From Clostridium sp. AF27-2AA (GTDB taxonomy: Bacteria > Bacillota > Clostridia > Lachnospirales > Lachnospiraceae), in contig NZ_QUFI01000007.1 in the NCBI RefSeq assembly GCF_003478505.1, positions 62,001-126,000 of the forward strand: DNA of 64,000 bases. Direction: 5' to 3'. A program made the translations under genes and the position numbers. A model generated the notes under the pieces. The model was given only the letters and a program-made list of their open reading frames with translations, was not told the origin of the DNA and made no database searches. Shown piece by piece: positions 8,679-16,867 of the stretch (position 1 is its first letter; the number at the start of each line of letters is the position of its first letter).

Positions 8679-9176
8679 ATGTTCTTCAAAAAGTATGGGG
8701 ACATTGTCGTAGGTGTGTTTTTCATGGTATTATCCGCATGCCTCATCGCAATGGCACAGATGCTTCCGAAATCCAAGGTTATGGAGATCGGACCGGATTT
8801 CATGCCGATGGTAATTGGTGTTGTTACCTTTATCCTGGCAGCAATCCTCACATTTTTAAACATTAAAAACTTCAAGATGCACGCAAAGGAACTGGAGGGA
8901 GCGGAAATCCCGGAATGCGATTATAAGCGCGTGATTTCCAGTATCATTCTGGTCCTGATCTATGTATTTGCGCTGCAGCCGGTAGGATTTATCATTTCTA
9001 CCCTGGTATTTTTACTTCTGCAGATGCTGGTTCTGTCTCCGGATGATGAGCGTGACAAAAAGCACATTATCATTCTGGCAGTGATCGACATCATTTTCAC
9101 TATGGTGGTATTCTTCTTGTTCCGTTATGGATTCAAGATCGTGCTGCCGGCTGGTATCTTTACCATTACTTTATAA
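8679..9176 (+). CDS. tctB: Tripartite tricarboxylate transporter, small membrane subunit TctB
   Basis: The 165-aa protein is the small, four-helix membrane subunit of a TctABC secondary transporter, which uses an ion gradient and an extracytoplasmic binding protein to import carboxylates. Hydrophobic segments lie near residues 9-29, 41-58, 87-107 and 123-150. I chose ATG 8679 (MFFKKYGD) because AAGGAG at 8664-8669 leaves a 9-nt spacer; the ATG at 8670 abuts it. tctA follows 15 bp later. A near-copy lies at 27739 (about 80% identical by eye). Confidence 0.9.
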   Translation: MFFKKYGDIVVGVFFMVLSACLIAMAQMLPKSKVMEIGPDFMPMVIGVVTFILAAILTFLNIKNFKMHAKELEGAEIPECDYKRVISSIILVLIYVFALQPVGFIISTLVFLLLQMLVLSPDDERDKKHIIILAVIDIIFTMVVFFLFRYGFKIVLPAGIFTITL

Positions 9177-9191
9177 GGAGGACGTAAGAAT

Positions 9192-10697
9192 ATGCAGGCA
9201 TTAGGACTTTTAGGTAGTGCATTCGCAAGTATTTTAAATCCGGCGTCCATCCTTCTGATGATCGCTGGCGTAGCAATTGGTATTATTTTCGGTTCCATCC
9301 CGGGACTGTCAGCTTCCATGGCAGTAGCACTGATGCTGCCGTTGACTTTCAGCATGACCCCTTCCCTGGGTATGAACACCTTGGTAGCAGTTTATATTGG
9401 TGGTATTTCCGGTGGTCTGATCTCCGCAATCCTGCTGAATATGCCTGGTACCGCATCTTCCATCGCAACCTGCTTCGATGGACACCCGATGGCAAAAAAC
9501 GGTGAGGCTATGAAAGCCCTTGGCGTAGGTATCGTATTCTCCGCAATGGGTTCCATTTTCTCTTTCCTCATCCTGACCTTCTGTGCACCGCTGCTTGCAG
9601 ATGTTGCACTGAAATTTACTCCGGCTGAGAACTTCGGTATCTGCTTCTTCGCTCTGACGATGGTAGCAATCCTCTCCTCCGGTAACATGATCCGCGGTCT
9701 TCTGGCTGGTCTGTTCGGCCTGATGTTCACCTTAATCGGTATGGCTCCGATCGATGGTACTCCGCGTTTCACCTTCGGCAATGCCAGCCTGATGGCAGGA
9801 TTTGATACTCTTCCGACCCTGATCGGTATCTTCGCGATCGCAGATATCCTGTGTACCGCAGAGAGCATGAAGGGCGGCAAGCTTGATACCATTCCGATTA
9901 AAAAAGTAAAGGGCTTTGGCTTTACCATGCAGGAGTTCATTTCCTGGCTGCCGAACTTCCTTCGTTCTTCCTTAATCGGTACCGGTATCGGTATCCTTCC
10001 GGGTATCGGTGGTTCTACTTCCGGTATGTTGTCTTACGTAACTGCTAAGAATATGTCCAAGCATCCGGAGGAGTTTGGTAAGGGTAATCCGGAAGGTATC
10101 GTAGCAACCGAGTCTGCAAATAACGCAACCATCGGTGGTGCAATGATCCCGCTTCTGGTACTTGGTATCCCGGGTGATGGCGTTACTGCTATGATGTTAG
10201 GTGGTTTCCTGATCCACGGTCTGTCTGCTGGTCCGCTGCTGTTCGTTAAGAATGGTGATGTTGTATACGGAATCTTCGCTGCATGTATCGTATGTACCCT
10301 GATCATGCTGGTGGTTGAGTGGACCTGTATCAAGGGCTTTGTACAGGTACTGAAGGTGCCGAAGCACATCCTGCTTCCGCTGATCCTGGTTCTGTGCTGT
10401 GTCGGTGCATACGCAACCAACAACCGTATCTTCGATGTACAGTCCATCCTGATCTTTGGTCTGGTAGGTTATATTTATCACAAGTTCAGCCTGCCGACGA
10501 CTCCGTTCGTACTGTGCTTCCTGATCGGTGAGATGCTGGAGACCTACTTAAGACGTGGTATCATGCAGTACAAGTCCTTTGGTGCATTCTTTGCAAGACC
10601 GATCTTCGATGTATTCTTCTTTATCGCAATCGGTGTTTTGGTATGGACCGTAACCAAGGAGTTAAAGGCTTACAAAGCGAAAAAACAGGCAGCATAA
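9192..10697 (+). CDS. tctA: Tripartite tricarboxylate transporter, large permease TctA
   Basis: The 501-aa integral membrane protein has the TctA signature GSIPGLSASMAVALMLP near residue 36 and a second, symmetrical GILPGIGGSTSGMLSY near residue 275, as expected for the two inverted halves of the family. Further family landmarks are ATSFDG-like CFDGHPMAK and the GIPGDGVTAMMLGG loop near residue 325. AAGGAGG precedes ATG 9192. It lies between tctB and tctC. The copy at 28255 is about 90% identical by eye, whereas the third tctA at 20708 is much more diverged. Confidence 0.95.
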   Translation: MQALGLLGSAFASILNPASILLMIAGVAIGIIFGSIPGLSASMAVALMLPLTFSMTPSLGMNTLVAVYIGGISGGLISAILLNMPGTASSIATCFDGHPMAKNGEAMKALGVGIVFSAMGSIFSFLILTFCAPLLADVALKFTPAENFGICFFALTMVAILSSGNMIRGLLAGLFGLMFTLIGMAPIDGTPRFTFGNASLMAGFDTLPTLIGIFAIADILCTAESMKGGKLDTIPIKKVKGFGFTMQEFISWLPNFLRSSLIGTGIGILPGIGGSTSGMLSYVTAKNMSKHPEEFGKGNPEGIVATESANNATIGGAMIPLLVLGIPGDGVTAMMLGGFLIHGLSAGPLLFVKNGDVVYGIFAACIVCTLIMLVVEWTCIKGFVQVLKVPKHILLPLILVLCCVGAYATNNRIFDVQSILIFGLVGYIYHKFSLPTTPFVLCFLIGEMLETYLRRGIMQYKSFGAFFARPIFDVFFFIAIGVLVWTVTKELKAYKAKKQAA

Positions 10698-10746
10698 AGA
10701 GATCTGAACTTTACAATCTTTTACCTCTATATTAATATGGTATATG

Positions 10747-10767
10747 CCCCGTCCGGAGCGGACGGGG
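10747..10767 (+). promoter_or_regulatory. Intercistronic hairpin between tctA and tctC
   Basis: CCCCGTCC-GGAGC-GGACGGGG is flanked by TATAT/ATATA that extends the stem. No U-tract follows, so an RNA-stability or processing role upstream of the binding-protein gene is more likely than termination. Confidence 0.5.
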
Positions 10768-10825
10768 ATATATATAAGGGAAAAACAGGGTGGCAAACAC
10801 CCGGAAAGAAGGAGAACGTATTATT

Positions 10826-11875
10826 ATGAAGAAAAAACTTTTTGCAGCAGCAATGGCAGGCACCATGGTATTAAGCCTCGCAGCATGTGGCGGCAGCAAG
10901 CCGGCAGAGACCACTGCAGCTCCGGCAGCAGACAAGACTGAGGCAGCAGCAGACGGCGAGACCAAGGCAGAAGCAGCAGCTGAGAGCGGTTCTGCATGGG
11001 AGCCGAGCACCACTGTTTCTATCGTAGTTCCGGCAGGTGCAGGCGGAAACACTGACCTTTCTGCTCGTGTATTTGCTCAGTATGCAAAAGAGCTGACCGG
11101 TCATGATTTCATCGTTGTTAATGCAAGCGGTGCAGCAGGTTCTGTAGCAGCAAACCAGGTTCTGGCAGCAGCTGCTGACGGACATACCTTCCTGTATGGC
11201 CACAACCTTGTAAACGTTGCTAACATCGCAGGCGTTACTGATTACAACTATACCGCATTCAAACTGGGCCCGACCTTCGCAAAGGATCCGGCACAGCAGT
11301 TATATGTAAGCGCTGAGAAATATGCAGATCTGAACGCATTTGTCGAGGCAGCTAAGGCAGCACCGGGACAGTTAAAGGCTTGTACCGAGGTTGGTGCTTA
11401 CACCTACTATGAGCTGCTTGCTTTTGAGAAAGCAGCAGATATCGATCTGGATCTGGTTGACGTAGGTTCTAACTCCGATAAGATCGCAGCTATGCTGTCT
11501 GGTCAGGTAGACTTAATGCCGGGTGCATACATCAACTGTAAGGATTACCTTGAGTCCGGACAGTTCAACTGCATTGGCGCTCCGACCGAGGAAAGATATG
11601 ATCTCATCAAAGATATCCCGACTCTGAAAGAGCAGGGTGTAGATCTGGTATATCCGGACTGCGACTTCTCCTTCTACTTCCCGGCAGATACCTCTGATGA
11701 TGTGATCGCTTACTATGAGGATCTTGTTCAGAAAGTTCTTGCAGATCCGTCTGCAGCTGAGGGTGTTGCTAACGTAGATATGATGCCGTACTACTTAAAC
11801 GCAGAGGATTCTGCTAAGAACGATGAGCAGATCTACAACACCATTAAAGAGATCGCTGATAGCCTTCAGCAGTAA
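10826..11875 (+). CDS. tctC: TctC-family substrate-binding lipoprotein
   Basis: The 349-aa protein is the extracytoplasmic receptor of the TTT system. The N-terminus MKKKLFAAAMAG leads into a lipobox LAAC with Cys at residue 20, so it should be lipid-anchored outside the membrane; an Ala/Glu/Thr-rich linker of about 35 residues follows. The mature part begins with STTVSIVVPAGAGGNTD, the Bug-family signature of the ligand pocket. ATG 10826 has AAGGAG upstream; starts further 5' would put extra residues before the signal peptide. It closes the gudD-tctBA operon. The ligand is probably a sugar diacid or related carboxylate, inferred from gudD. Confidence 0.92.
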   Translation: MKKKLFAAAMAGTMVLSLAACGGSKPAETTAAPAADKTEAAADGETKAEAAAESGSAWEPSTTVSIVVPAGAGGNTDLSARVFAQYAKELTGHDFIVVNASGAAGSVAANQVLAAAADGHTFLYGHNLVNVANIAGVTDYNYTAFKLGPTFAKDPAQQLYVSAEKYADLNAFVEAAKAAPGQLKACTEVGAYTYYELLAFEKAADIDLDLVDVGSNSDKIAAMLSGQVDLMPGAYINCKDYLESGQFNCIGAPTEERYDLIKDIPTLKEQGVDLVYPDCDFSFYFPADTSDDVIAYYEDLVQKVLADPSAAEGVANVDMMPYYLNAEDSAKNDEQIYNTIKEIADSLQQ

Positions 11876-11920
11876 TTTCTGAGATTGAAAATTGTTCGTG
11901 TAAAGCAATAAATACGAAAA

Positions 11921-11960
11921 AGCGGGCCGTGTTTCCGAAAGGAAACACGGCCCGCTTTTT
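11921..11960. terminator. Strong bidirectional terminator between tctC and the LysR pair
   Basis: A 15-bp perfect stem GCGGGCCGTGTTTCC with a GAAA loop has A-runs on the left and T-runs on the right, so it serves tctC and the convergent LysR transcript. Confidence 0.9.
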
Positions 11961-11980
11961 CGTTATACAGATAAGCAAGT

Positions 11981-12880
11981 TTATGCTGTTTGCCGGTTCT
12001 CGGCCTGCTTTAAAAGCAGCAGGATCAGATCACGTACCGGCCTTGTTAAAGCATTGCTTTTGGGATAAGCAATGGCAATTTGAAAGGTAACCTGTGGCTT
12101 GAGAGAAAAGAGCCTGCAGCCATGGAGCTGCCCACCCGCAGAACGCGGGAGAAAGGCAATGCCTTTTCCGTTTGCAACCATGTTTCCGGATGCGTTGATA
12201 TCACTGATCTCGCACAGAATGTCCGGCAGAAAAGAAAGCCCGGTCAGAATGTTTTGTTCAAGGCTGTGAAAGAAGCTGTTGTGCTGGTTCAGGATAAAGG
12301 ATTCTCCGGAAAGCATGGATAAATCAGCACCATGTTGTTCAAAATCAGGAATAACCGAATGGTTTTCCGGAATGGCAAGCATCAGCTCTTCTTCGCGCAG
12401 AGGAAGAAATTCCAGCATACTGTGACCGCCTTCCCCAGTCGCAACGACAGCAAGATCGGCCATGCCGTTGGAGAGATAATCCTTTGCAGCAGATGCGTTT
12501 CCGTTGATGGTGCTGAGTACAATATCCGGGTGCAGCTTGCGGAAATCCGGCAGAATCTCTGTGGAAAAATCTGGCAGCAGGATATTATTGTAGATAAAGG
12601 TGATCTGATGCCTGCCGGACTGGGAGAGCTTTCGGATATCATTCAGTGCGCGCTCATAAATGTTCTGGATGGAGCGAGCACCGTTTACATATATTTTTCC
12701 GGCATCAGTCAGGTGCATTTCGTTTTGTTCACGTGCAAAGAGCTTTGTGTCGAGGCTTTCTTCGACCCGTTTCAACTGTCGGCTCAGCGCAGGCTGAGAG
12801 AGGAGCAGACGGTCTGCAGCCTTTGAGATGGATTTCTCTTCGGCAATCGCAATGATATAATCCAGTGTCTGAAAGGTCAT
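11981..12880 (-). CDS. LysR-family regulator, short member of a coupled pair
   Basis: This 299-aa LysR protein has the helix-turn-helix around SKAADRLLLSQPALSRQL and an effector domain. Its ATG overlaps the stop codon of the upstream LysR gene (ATGA), and the Shine-Dalgarno AGGAGG lies inside that gene's last codons, so translation is coupled. It is clearly paralogous to the LysR at 16868, which sits in the same position of another pair. The pair is divergent from the SLC13 transporter and esterase at 14116-16349, the likely targets. Coupled synthesis of two LysR proteins would allow mixed tetramers, which is inference. Confidence 0.9.
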   Translation of the reverse strand: MTFQTLDYIIAIAEEKSISKAADRLLLSQPALSRQLKRVEESLDTKLFAREQNEMHLTDAGKIYVNGARSIQNIYERALNDIRKLSQSGRHQITFIYNNILLPDFSTEILPDFRKLHPDIVLSTINGNASAAKDYLSNGMADLAVVATGEGGHSMLEFLPLREEELMLAIPENHSVIPDFEQHGADLSMLSGESFILNQHNSFFHSLEQNILTGLSFLPDILCEISDINASGNMVANGKGIAFLPRSAGGQLHGCRLFSLKPQVTFQIAIAYPKSNALTRPVRDLILLLLKQAENRQTA

Positions 12881-13860
12881 AAGGAACCTCCTTCTGTGTG
12901 AAATTCATCCCAGATATTCCGTGCGGCTTCGTTAAAATCCGGAGTATAGTAGGGAACATGAAAGTCATTTTGTATCATCAGGTAGATAAAATACCGTTCA
13001 CTTTCTGATAATACCGTTCCTTTTTTTGTCACTACGCACAGATTCAGATAGTAACGCGGGGAAAGGGAGAGGTAGGCGATATCCGGATCATCCATGAGTG
13101 CGGTAGAACGTGGTTGAAAACCAATGCCGGAGCCATTTCGGACCATGTTGCGTATGACAAGGTTGTTACCGCTTTCAAATACCACGGTAGGAGAAAAACC
13201 GGCCTGATGGAATATATAGTCCGAGATGGTCCGGATGCTACTGCCCGGACTCATAAGGATAAAGGGAGAGTCGGACAGCTCCTCTGGTGAAACCTGCGGG
13301 AATTCCATGGAGGTGTTTTTGGGGCGGTGCGCCAGCGGATGGAAGGCCGGGACAGCGACAATGACCTCTTCCCGAAAGAGAGTGATATAGTCAAAATCTG
13401 CCGATTCCGTGTCAAAGCAGGTGCCGAGAGAGCAGGAAGCCATTCCATTTTGTACCATATTGCGCAGTTCCTGCATGTAGCCCTCCTGAAGCCGCAGACG
13501 GATATTCGGGTACCTGGCAGAGAAACGGGCGAAGATCTTGGAGGCCACCTCAGAACCTCGCAGTGGGGTGACACCGATACGAATCTCTATGGGCGGAGCA
13601 GTCGTGAGCTGACGGATGGACTGAAGCGTCTGCTCCTGTGTGGCAAGAATGCGTCTGGCTGCTTCCAGATAAATCCGCCCTGCCGGAGTCGGGATCAGCT
13701 TTTTTTTATCGCGAAGGAAAAGGTCGATGCCCAGTTCCTGTTCAAGATTGGACAGAAAAACACTTAGAGTTGGCTGAGAGATGCCAAGCTGTTTTCCGGC
13801 AGCGGAAAGGGTGCCGGCTTCTGCTAGCGCTATGATGTAAGACATATTTTTGATCTGCAC
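12877..13860 (-). CDS. LysR-family regulator, long member of a coupled pair
   Basis: The 327-aa protein is a LysR regulator with a GTG start at 13860, 8 nt after AGGAGG. Its DNA-binding domain is followed by an effector domain with IGVTPLRGSEVASKIF, a stretch shared with the LysR at 17734 (IGVTPLRGSIAIAQIF). Both also carry a C-terminal extension of about 30 residues beyond the usual LysR end, rich in Asn, Phe and Glu. It is divergent from the SLC13-family permease with a 255-bp intergenic region. It is probably the first gene of a two-gene regulator operon. Confidence 0.9.
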   Translation of the reverse strand: MQIKNMSYIIALAEAGTLSAAGKQLGISQPTLSVFLSNLEQELGIDLFLRDKKKLIPTPAGRIYLEAARRILATQEQTLQSIRQLTTAPPIEIRIGVTPLRGSEVASKIFARFSARYPNIRLRLQEGYMQELRNMVQNGMASCSLGTCFDTESADFDYITLFREEVIVAVPAFHPLAHRPKNTSMEFPQVSPEELSDSPFILMSPGSSIRTISDYIFHQAGFSPTVVFESGNNLVIRNMVRNGSGIGFQPRSTALMDDPDIAYLSLSPRYYLNLCVVTKKGTVLSESERYFIYLMIQNDFHVPYYTPDFNEAARNIWDEFHTEGGSL

Positions 13861-14115
13861 TGGAGAATCCTCCTTTTATGGATATCCTATAGAATGAGTA
13901 TAATATATCTGTTGAAGAATATCAATGATATATAGTTTTTTGTAATAGTATATATAGCGAAACATGGATTGTACATTCTATGGCAAAATGATACAATTTC
14001 ACCATAAACAAGAAAGATAGAAAAGCTTCAGGTGTGTAATGGTAGGCCGATTATCATGAACAGTACCGGAAGTCCAGACTTTTTTATCAAAAAATGTAAT
14101 GAGGGAGAAATTGAG
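13861..14115. promoter_or_regulatory. Divergent control region of LysR pair and SLC13 operon
   Basis: The 255 bp are AT-rich and contain several ATATC/GATAT and CTATAG half-palindromes around 13880-13960, and a possible -10 TACAAT near 13992. LysR-type sites are expected here, but no single box can be named with confidence. Confidence 0.4.
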
Positions 14116-15399
14116 ATGAATGTACAGATGATAATGGCATTATGCATCCTGGTATTTATGGTAGTAATGCTCCTGACCCATGTGCTTCCATATGGTGTCA
14201 CAGGAATGATCTGCTGTGTCCTTTTTGTATTTACCGGAGTGTTAGATTTAAAGACGGCCTTTTCCGGCCTTTCCAGCAGTACTACATTGATGATCGCACC
14301 AATGATCGTAGTTGCGACTGCCCTTGGCAAGACAAGCCTGATCCACCGTCTCAGAGGTGTGATGGGCAAGCTTCAGGGAAAAAGCGGAGCTATGCTGGTT
14401 CTTGGTTTATGTGGCATGACAATTCTTTTGTCTCAGCTGATGGGACAGGTCGCATGTATTTCCGTTATGCTTCTGTTTATCCAGACCTTTGATGATGACA
14501 GTGAGTATTCCCCGTCCAGACTGCTGTTTTTAGTTGCAACGGTAAACTGTCTGGCAACTTCCAAATTCCCGATCGGCATGGGTGCTACGATGCCAGGCAC
14601 GATCACTTCTTACTATCAGGGACTTGTTGGTCCGGAGGATTATCTGGGAATTGCTGATTTCTGCAAGGCTGGAATCCTTCCGCTGATCGTGGGCGTCATT
14701 TATTGCCTGATCTTCTATAAGCTGATTCCGAACGGAACGATTGATAAGTCCCAGGTGAAAGATGTTAAGGATGCAGCGCCGATCTCCAGAAAAGATGAAT
14801 ATTTTATTTTTGGTGTATTTGCAGCAATCATGCTGGGCTTTATGTTTACCAAGCAGCTTGGAAGTGATATTACCAACGTGATTCCGGCAGCAGGCCTTCT
14901 GGTTCTGATCGTGTTTAAGGTTCTGGAGATTCCGGAAGTGATGAAGACCCTTACCTGTGATATGGTATGGATGGTGGCAGGAATGAGTGTAGTTTCAACC
15001 GCACTTTCCAAGACCGGTGTCGGTGAACTGATCGGACAGAAGGTTTTAAATATCCTGGGTGGACATCCGAGCGGATTGTTTGTAAGTATTGTCTTCTGTG
15101 TGGCATGTGCACTGATGACAAACTTTATGTCTAACATGGGTACCATGGCGCTGATGAGTCCGATCGCAGCTTCTACCGCGCTGGCAGGCGGCATGAATGT
15201 GAAAGCAGTCGTGCTTTGCTGCTGCGTATCTGCATGGCTGGCATTTGTAATGCCGACCGGCTGCTCCGGCACGATGATGGCATTTGGTATCGGTAATCAG
15301 AATCCGCTGAAGACGCTTAAGTTTACCTTACCGCTTCTGATTCTTACCTTGATCGCACTGATCATCGGCATTAATATTTTCTTCCCGATTTACGGTTAA
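14116..15399 (+). CDS. SLC13/ion-transporter-superfamily carboxylate permease
   Basis: The 427-aa polytopic membrane protein has about ten hydrophobic segments. The repeated motif region LSQLMGQVACISVMLL and the LMTNFMSNMGTMALMSPI segment match the duplicated SNT-like hairpins of the SLC13/CitT ion-transporter superfamily. It would import di- or tricarboxylates with sodium or by exchange. GAGGGAG at 14101-14107 supports ATG 14116; a GTG at 14032 would add an improbable polar 28-residue leader. It is followed 26 bp later by an esterase gene and is divergent from a LysR pair, so it looks like the transport part of a small catabolic operon with a TTT-independent carrier. Confidence 0.8.
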   Translation: MNVQMIMALCILVFMVVMLLTHVLPYGVTGMICCVLFVFTGVLDLKTAFSGLSSSTTLMIAPMIVVATALGKTSLIHRLRGVMGKLQGKSGAMLVLGLCGMTILLSQLMGQVACISVMLLFIQTFDDDSEYSPSRLLFLVATVNCLATSKFPIGMGATMPGTITSYYQGLVGPEDYLGIADFCKAGILPLIVGVIYCLIFYKLIPNGTIDKSQVKDVKDAAPISRKDEYFIFGVFAAIMLGFMFTKQLGSDITNVIPAAGLLVLIVFKVLEIPEVMKTLTCDMVWMVAGMSVVSTALSKTGVGELIGQKVLNILGGHPSGLFVSIVFCVACALMTNFMSNMGTMALMSPIAASTALAGGMNVKAVVLCCCVSAWLAFVMPTGCSGTMMAFGIGNQNPLKTLKFTLPLLILTLIALIIGINIFFPIYG

Positions 15400-15425
15400 G
15401 AGAGGGAAATAAGGAGATAAAAGTC

Positions 15426-16349
15426 ATGAAAACAATATTTAATCCGGGAACAAAGAAAAAAACACTGACTCTGGTCGATAATGTAGTGTATTCCACGGTA
15501 AAAGATTTAAACGGGGATCCGCTGGAGCTGAAGCTTTCGGTTCTGCTCCAGAACGGAAACAGTGAGATGCGTGCTGCAATGGGGGAAGATGATCCGAAGG
15601 AGGATCACAGTCCGAAGCCGGCACTGGTATGGGTACCGGGCGGCGGCTGGAAAGGCACAGACAAGAATATGATGCTGGGGGAGATGACAGAATTTGCAAA
15701 TGCCGGATATGTGGTTGCTTCGATCTATTACCGCAGCAGTGCTCAGGGGCATTATCCGGATCAGCTGATCGATGTGAAAACGGCAATCCGTTTTCTGCGT
15801 GCTCATGCAGCGGAGTTCGAGATCAATCCGGAGAAGATCGGTATCTTTGGCCGTTCGGCAGGTGCACATCTGTCAGCAGCAGCAGCTATGAATCAGGATG
15901 GTTTTGACAGTGAGGAATGGAGCGGCTATTCCTCTAAGGTTCAGGCATGCTGTGATATGTTCGGACCGGTTGATATCAAGGCGTTGATGGAAAATGAAGA
16001 AAAGCAGTTTTCAAATCCGTCTGCACGCTGGCACAGTGTTGAGGAAACCCATGGAGGATGTCTGTTGGGAGGAGATCCGGCAACGATGAAGGAGCGCGGT
16101 GCGAAAGCAAGTCCGGTCAATATGGTAAATCAGGATATGTGCCCGATTCAGATCCTTCATGGTGATAATGACCCACTTGTTCCGGTAGAGATCAGCAGTG
16201 AGACGCTTTATCAGAAGATTGTGGCTGCCGGTATGGAAGATAAAGTGGATTACTATGTGATTCCGGGCGCAGGTCATGGAACGAGAGAGTTTTTCCAGGA
16301 TGCCACGAAGGAATTGCAGATTGCATTCTTTGATAAGTATTTAAAGTAA
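15426..16349 (+). CDS. Alpha/beta-hydrolase esterase (BD-FAE/acetylesterase-like)
   Basis: The 307-aa cytoplasmic hydrolase has the oxyanion loop PGGGW (residues 71-75), nucleophile elbow GRSAG with Ser144, acid Asp249 in HGDNDPLVP, and His284 in GAGHGT. No signal peptide is present, so it acts on an imported ester. It is closely paralogous to the gene at 23821, same length and about 65-70% identical by eye, including an identical block ending EEWSGYSSKVQACCDMFGP. It follows an SLC13 transporter with AAGGAG before ATG. The substrate may be an acyl or aryl ester of a carboxylic acid; this is inference. The stop codon is directly followed by the 82-bp repeat. Confidence 0.85.
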   Translation: MKTIFNPGTKKKTLTLVDNVVYSTVKDLNGDPLELKLSVLLQNGNSEMRAAMGEDDPKEDHSPKPALVWVPGGGWKGTDKNMMLGEMTEFANAGYVVASIYYRSSAQGHYPDQLIDVKTAIRFLRAHAAEFEINPEKIGIFGRSAGAHLSAAAAMNQDGFDSEEWSGYSSKVQACCDMFGPVDIKALMENEEKQFSNPSARWHSVEETHGGCLLGGDPATMKERGAKASPVNMVNQDMCPIQILHGDNDPLVPVEISSETLYQKIVAAGMEDKVDYYVIPGAGHGTREFFQDATKELQIAFFDKYLK

Positions 16350-16431
16350 GTTCGTTAATTAACAACCCCACACGTTATACCAGAAACTTATAAAATGGCT
16401 TGAATCCCACGGATTTAAGCCATTTTTTCGT
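16350..16431 (+). repeat. 82-bp direct repeat, copy 1 (identical to 25836-25917)
   Basis: All 82 bp match the copy at 25836-25917. It starts GTTCGTTAATTAAC, directly after the esterase stop codon, and ends with an intrinsic terminator whose arms AAAATGGCTTGAATCC and GGATTTAAGCCATTTTTT enclose CAC (16392-16428). In copy 2 the first bases encode the last two codons and stop of the UxuA-like gene, so copy 2 looks native and copy 1 transplanted. Confidence 0.95.
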
Positions 16432-16467
16432 ATGATAGGAAATTCCTCCACTCGGAGGAAGTCATAC
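16430..16467. repeat. Hairpin at the edge of the transposase remnant
   Basis: GTATGA ... TTCCTCC-ACTC-GGAGGAA-G-TCATAC forms a two-part stem that abuts the 82-bp repeat. It may be a subterminal hairpin of the former element; that is inference. Confidence 0.5.
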
Positions 16468-16492
16468 TAAAAATGCCCGCTTTTATGCGGGC
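16468..16492 (-). terminator. Terminator for the minus-strand remnant
   Basis: GCCCGC/GCGGGC with a 6-nt loop is followed on the minus strand by ATTTTTAG. It would end transcripts from the LysR pair or from the small reading frame at 16508. Confidence 0.65.
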
Positions 16493-16507
16493 ACCAAAAC
16501 AAGACGA

Positions 16508-16636
16508 TTACTGAAAGAAGTCGATATAGAAACCTTCTTCGGGTTCTTCACCATCCCAGTCATCATCTTCAGTTAGAAAATAGTGCATATCCAAAAGGTC
16601 TGAATCCGACATGTTCTTAACGAGTTTTGCTGTCAT
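16508..16636 (-). CDS. Small acidic hypothetical protein (42 aa)
   Basis: The frame begins MTAKLVKNMSDSDLLDMHYF and ends with a very acidic tail (TEDDDWDGEEPEEG) and FYIDFFQ. It is open across the end of the transposase fragment, shifted in frame against it, and has a terminator downstream. I do not recognise the family. The composition looks like a real protein; it may be a passenger or accessory of the lost insertion element. No clear Shine-Dalgarno is seen. Confidence 0.4.
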   Translation of the reverse strand: MTAKLVKNMSDSDLLDMHYFLTEDDDWDGEEPEEGFYIDFFQ

Positions 16637-16867
16637 ACCTTCTGGTGGATGAGCAAAGAAATAAAATCCAGTGCAGGGATACATTTTTTAACAAAAGCAT
16701 TGTCTTCATGGCGATGATAATGGAAAGTAACATTTTTACCATCATAAGAATCAATGCGGTTTAAGGCAATGACAGGGCGTCCAAGATAGCGGCTGATATA
16801 TTTGGTGACTGTTTTAGTATCGCAAAGATTAGGTTTGGCATAGACGTAGAAGCCGTTGGAATCTTTT
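16633..16867 (-). pseudogene. Fragment of an IS91-like (Y2_Tnp) transposase
   Basis: About 78 residues of one frame match the C-terminal part of IS91/IS801-type transposases: GFYVYAKP.LCD.KTV, then YISRYLGRPVIALNRID and VTFHYHRHED. The catalytic tyrosine region and everything N-terminal are missing; the left boundary coincides with the stop codon of the LysR gene at 16868, and the right end breaks off within DFISLLIH. It is a decayed remnant. It sits between the 82-bp repeat copy and the third LysR pair, so it marks a rearrangement point. The family call is from remembered motif patterns. Confidence 0.7.

Noticed and set aside
16350..16431. The 82-bp repeats as attachment sites of an integrative element
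   Set aside because: No integrase, excisionase or tRNA gene is near, and the repeat contains a normal gene end and terminator.
16363..16467. An open frame through repeat copy 1 (peptide with LIKWLESHGFKPFF)
   Set aside because: It has no start or ribosome-binding site, and the peptide is explained by the terminator stem being read as codons.
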